From positions 1 through 29,863 of the IMG/VR virus record IMGVR_UViG_3300046520_000319: 29,863 bases of DNA; one strand, given 5' to 3'. A program made the translations under genes and the position numbers. Source of the DNA: a virus. Of this stretch, positions 29,781-29,863 are shown piece after piece (positions within the stretch are counted from its first letter, which is position 1; each line of letters begins with the position of its first letter). The notes below the pieces were generated by a model. It had not been told where the DNA came from, searched no databases, and worked only from the letters and a program-made list of their open reading frames with translations.

Positions 29781-29863
29781 CGATGGAAGAGAAAATCCGG
29801 GCCGACGTATTGACCCGACTTGAGTTCGATTACGGCCTGAAACACCGGGTCGGCACCGATTTC
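29777..29863 (+). CDS. Probable phage primase/toprim protein, 5' end only
   Basis: Only 29 codons are in the window, starting at ATG 29777, which overlaps the preceding stop. The opening (I-R-A-D-V-L-T-R-L-E-F-D-Y-G-L-K, then V-G-T-D-F) resembles the start of large primase/helicase proteins in Pseudomonas P2-like phages, where a zinc-finger and toprim part follow. The diagnostic domains lie outside the window, so this is inference from the beginning and position. Confidence 0.55.
   Translation, partial: MTMEEKIRADVLTRLEFDYGLKHRVGTDF

Larger units (their letters stand above)
875..29863 (+). mobile_element. P2/phiCTX-like prophage, right end outside window
   Basis: A near-complete P2-type set is visible: Q, P, O, N, M, L, X, lysis cassette, R, S, V, W, J, I, H, FI, FII, E/E', T, U, D, plus repressor, Cro/Cox-like protein, CII-like protein, Ogr and the start of a primase-like gene. 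Terminase and portal are on the minus strand and the rest of the late genes on plus, as in P2. The order att-like site, cos-like site, accessory genes, portal copies phiCTX. The left boundary is inferred from the tRNA-Gly fragment and could lie anywhere between 875 and about 1535. Integrase and attR are not in the window. Confidence 0.9.

Overview
The window is almost entirely one P2-family (Myoviridae-type, contractile tail) prophage, cut off by the right edge inside its replication region. The host is most likely a Pseudomonas. The reasons are the GC-rich coding with Pseudomonas-like codon use, a tRNA-Gly(CCC) attachment sequence, a LexA box of the standard gammaproteobacterial form, and an att–cos–accessory gene–portal order that matches the Pseudomonas cytotoxin-converting phage phiCTX rather than coliphage P2. 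Capsid genes are present, so this is a phage and not an R-type pyocin cluster. No integrase gene lies in the window; by the phiCTX layout it should lie to the right.

Layout. 1-864: a multi-pass membrane protein of unknown function, apparently the last gene of a different element. 875-921: a 3' fragment of tRNA-Gly(CCC) with no 5' half. 922-1991: non-coding, holding repeats, a cos-like site near 1535, several hairpins, and a C4-type antisense RNA (about 1862-1936). 1992-5006: the accessory ('moron') region. It holds two small ORFs and a BRO/antirepressor gene downstream of the C4 RNA, an 80-aa protein, a LexA-controlled 90-aa gene on the minus strand, and an unrecognised 219-aa protein. 5075-8714 (minus): D12 adenine methylase, portal Q and terminase P. 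8872-15115: O, N, M, L, X, holin, endolysin, a small ORF, Rz/Rz1, R and S. 15190-20201: V, W, J, I, H and a fibre chaperone. 20341-27275: FI, FII, E (with E' by -1 frameshift), T, U and D. 27306-27970 (minus): a 57-aa ORF and the CI-like repressor. 28035 to the end: a Cro/Cox-like DNA-binding protein, a CII-family regulator, an Ogr/Delta zinc-finger late activator, two unknowns and the first 29 codons of what is probably the primase.

How it works together. The repressor and the divergent Cro/Cox-like gene form the lysis/lysogeny switch at about 27970-28035. Ogr, made with the early replication genes, should activate the late promoters; two 19-bp TGTA-N11-TACA dyads lie in the expected P/O and V promoter positions. 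Morphogenesis genes mostly overlap by 1-8 bases and look translationally coupled.

The most interesting part is the cos-proximal accessory region. It looks like a P1/P7 immI-type operon (C4 antisense RNA, a short Icd-like leader ORF, then an antirepressor-like BRO gene). Next to it sits a separate SOS-controlled small gene, so the prophage may carry two extra layers of induction control outside the main switch.
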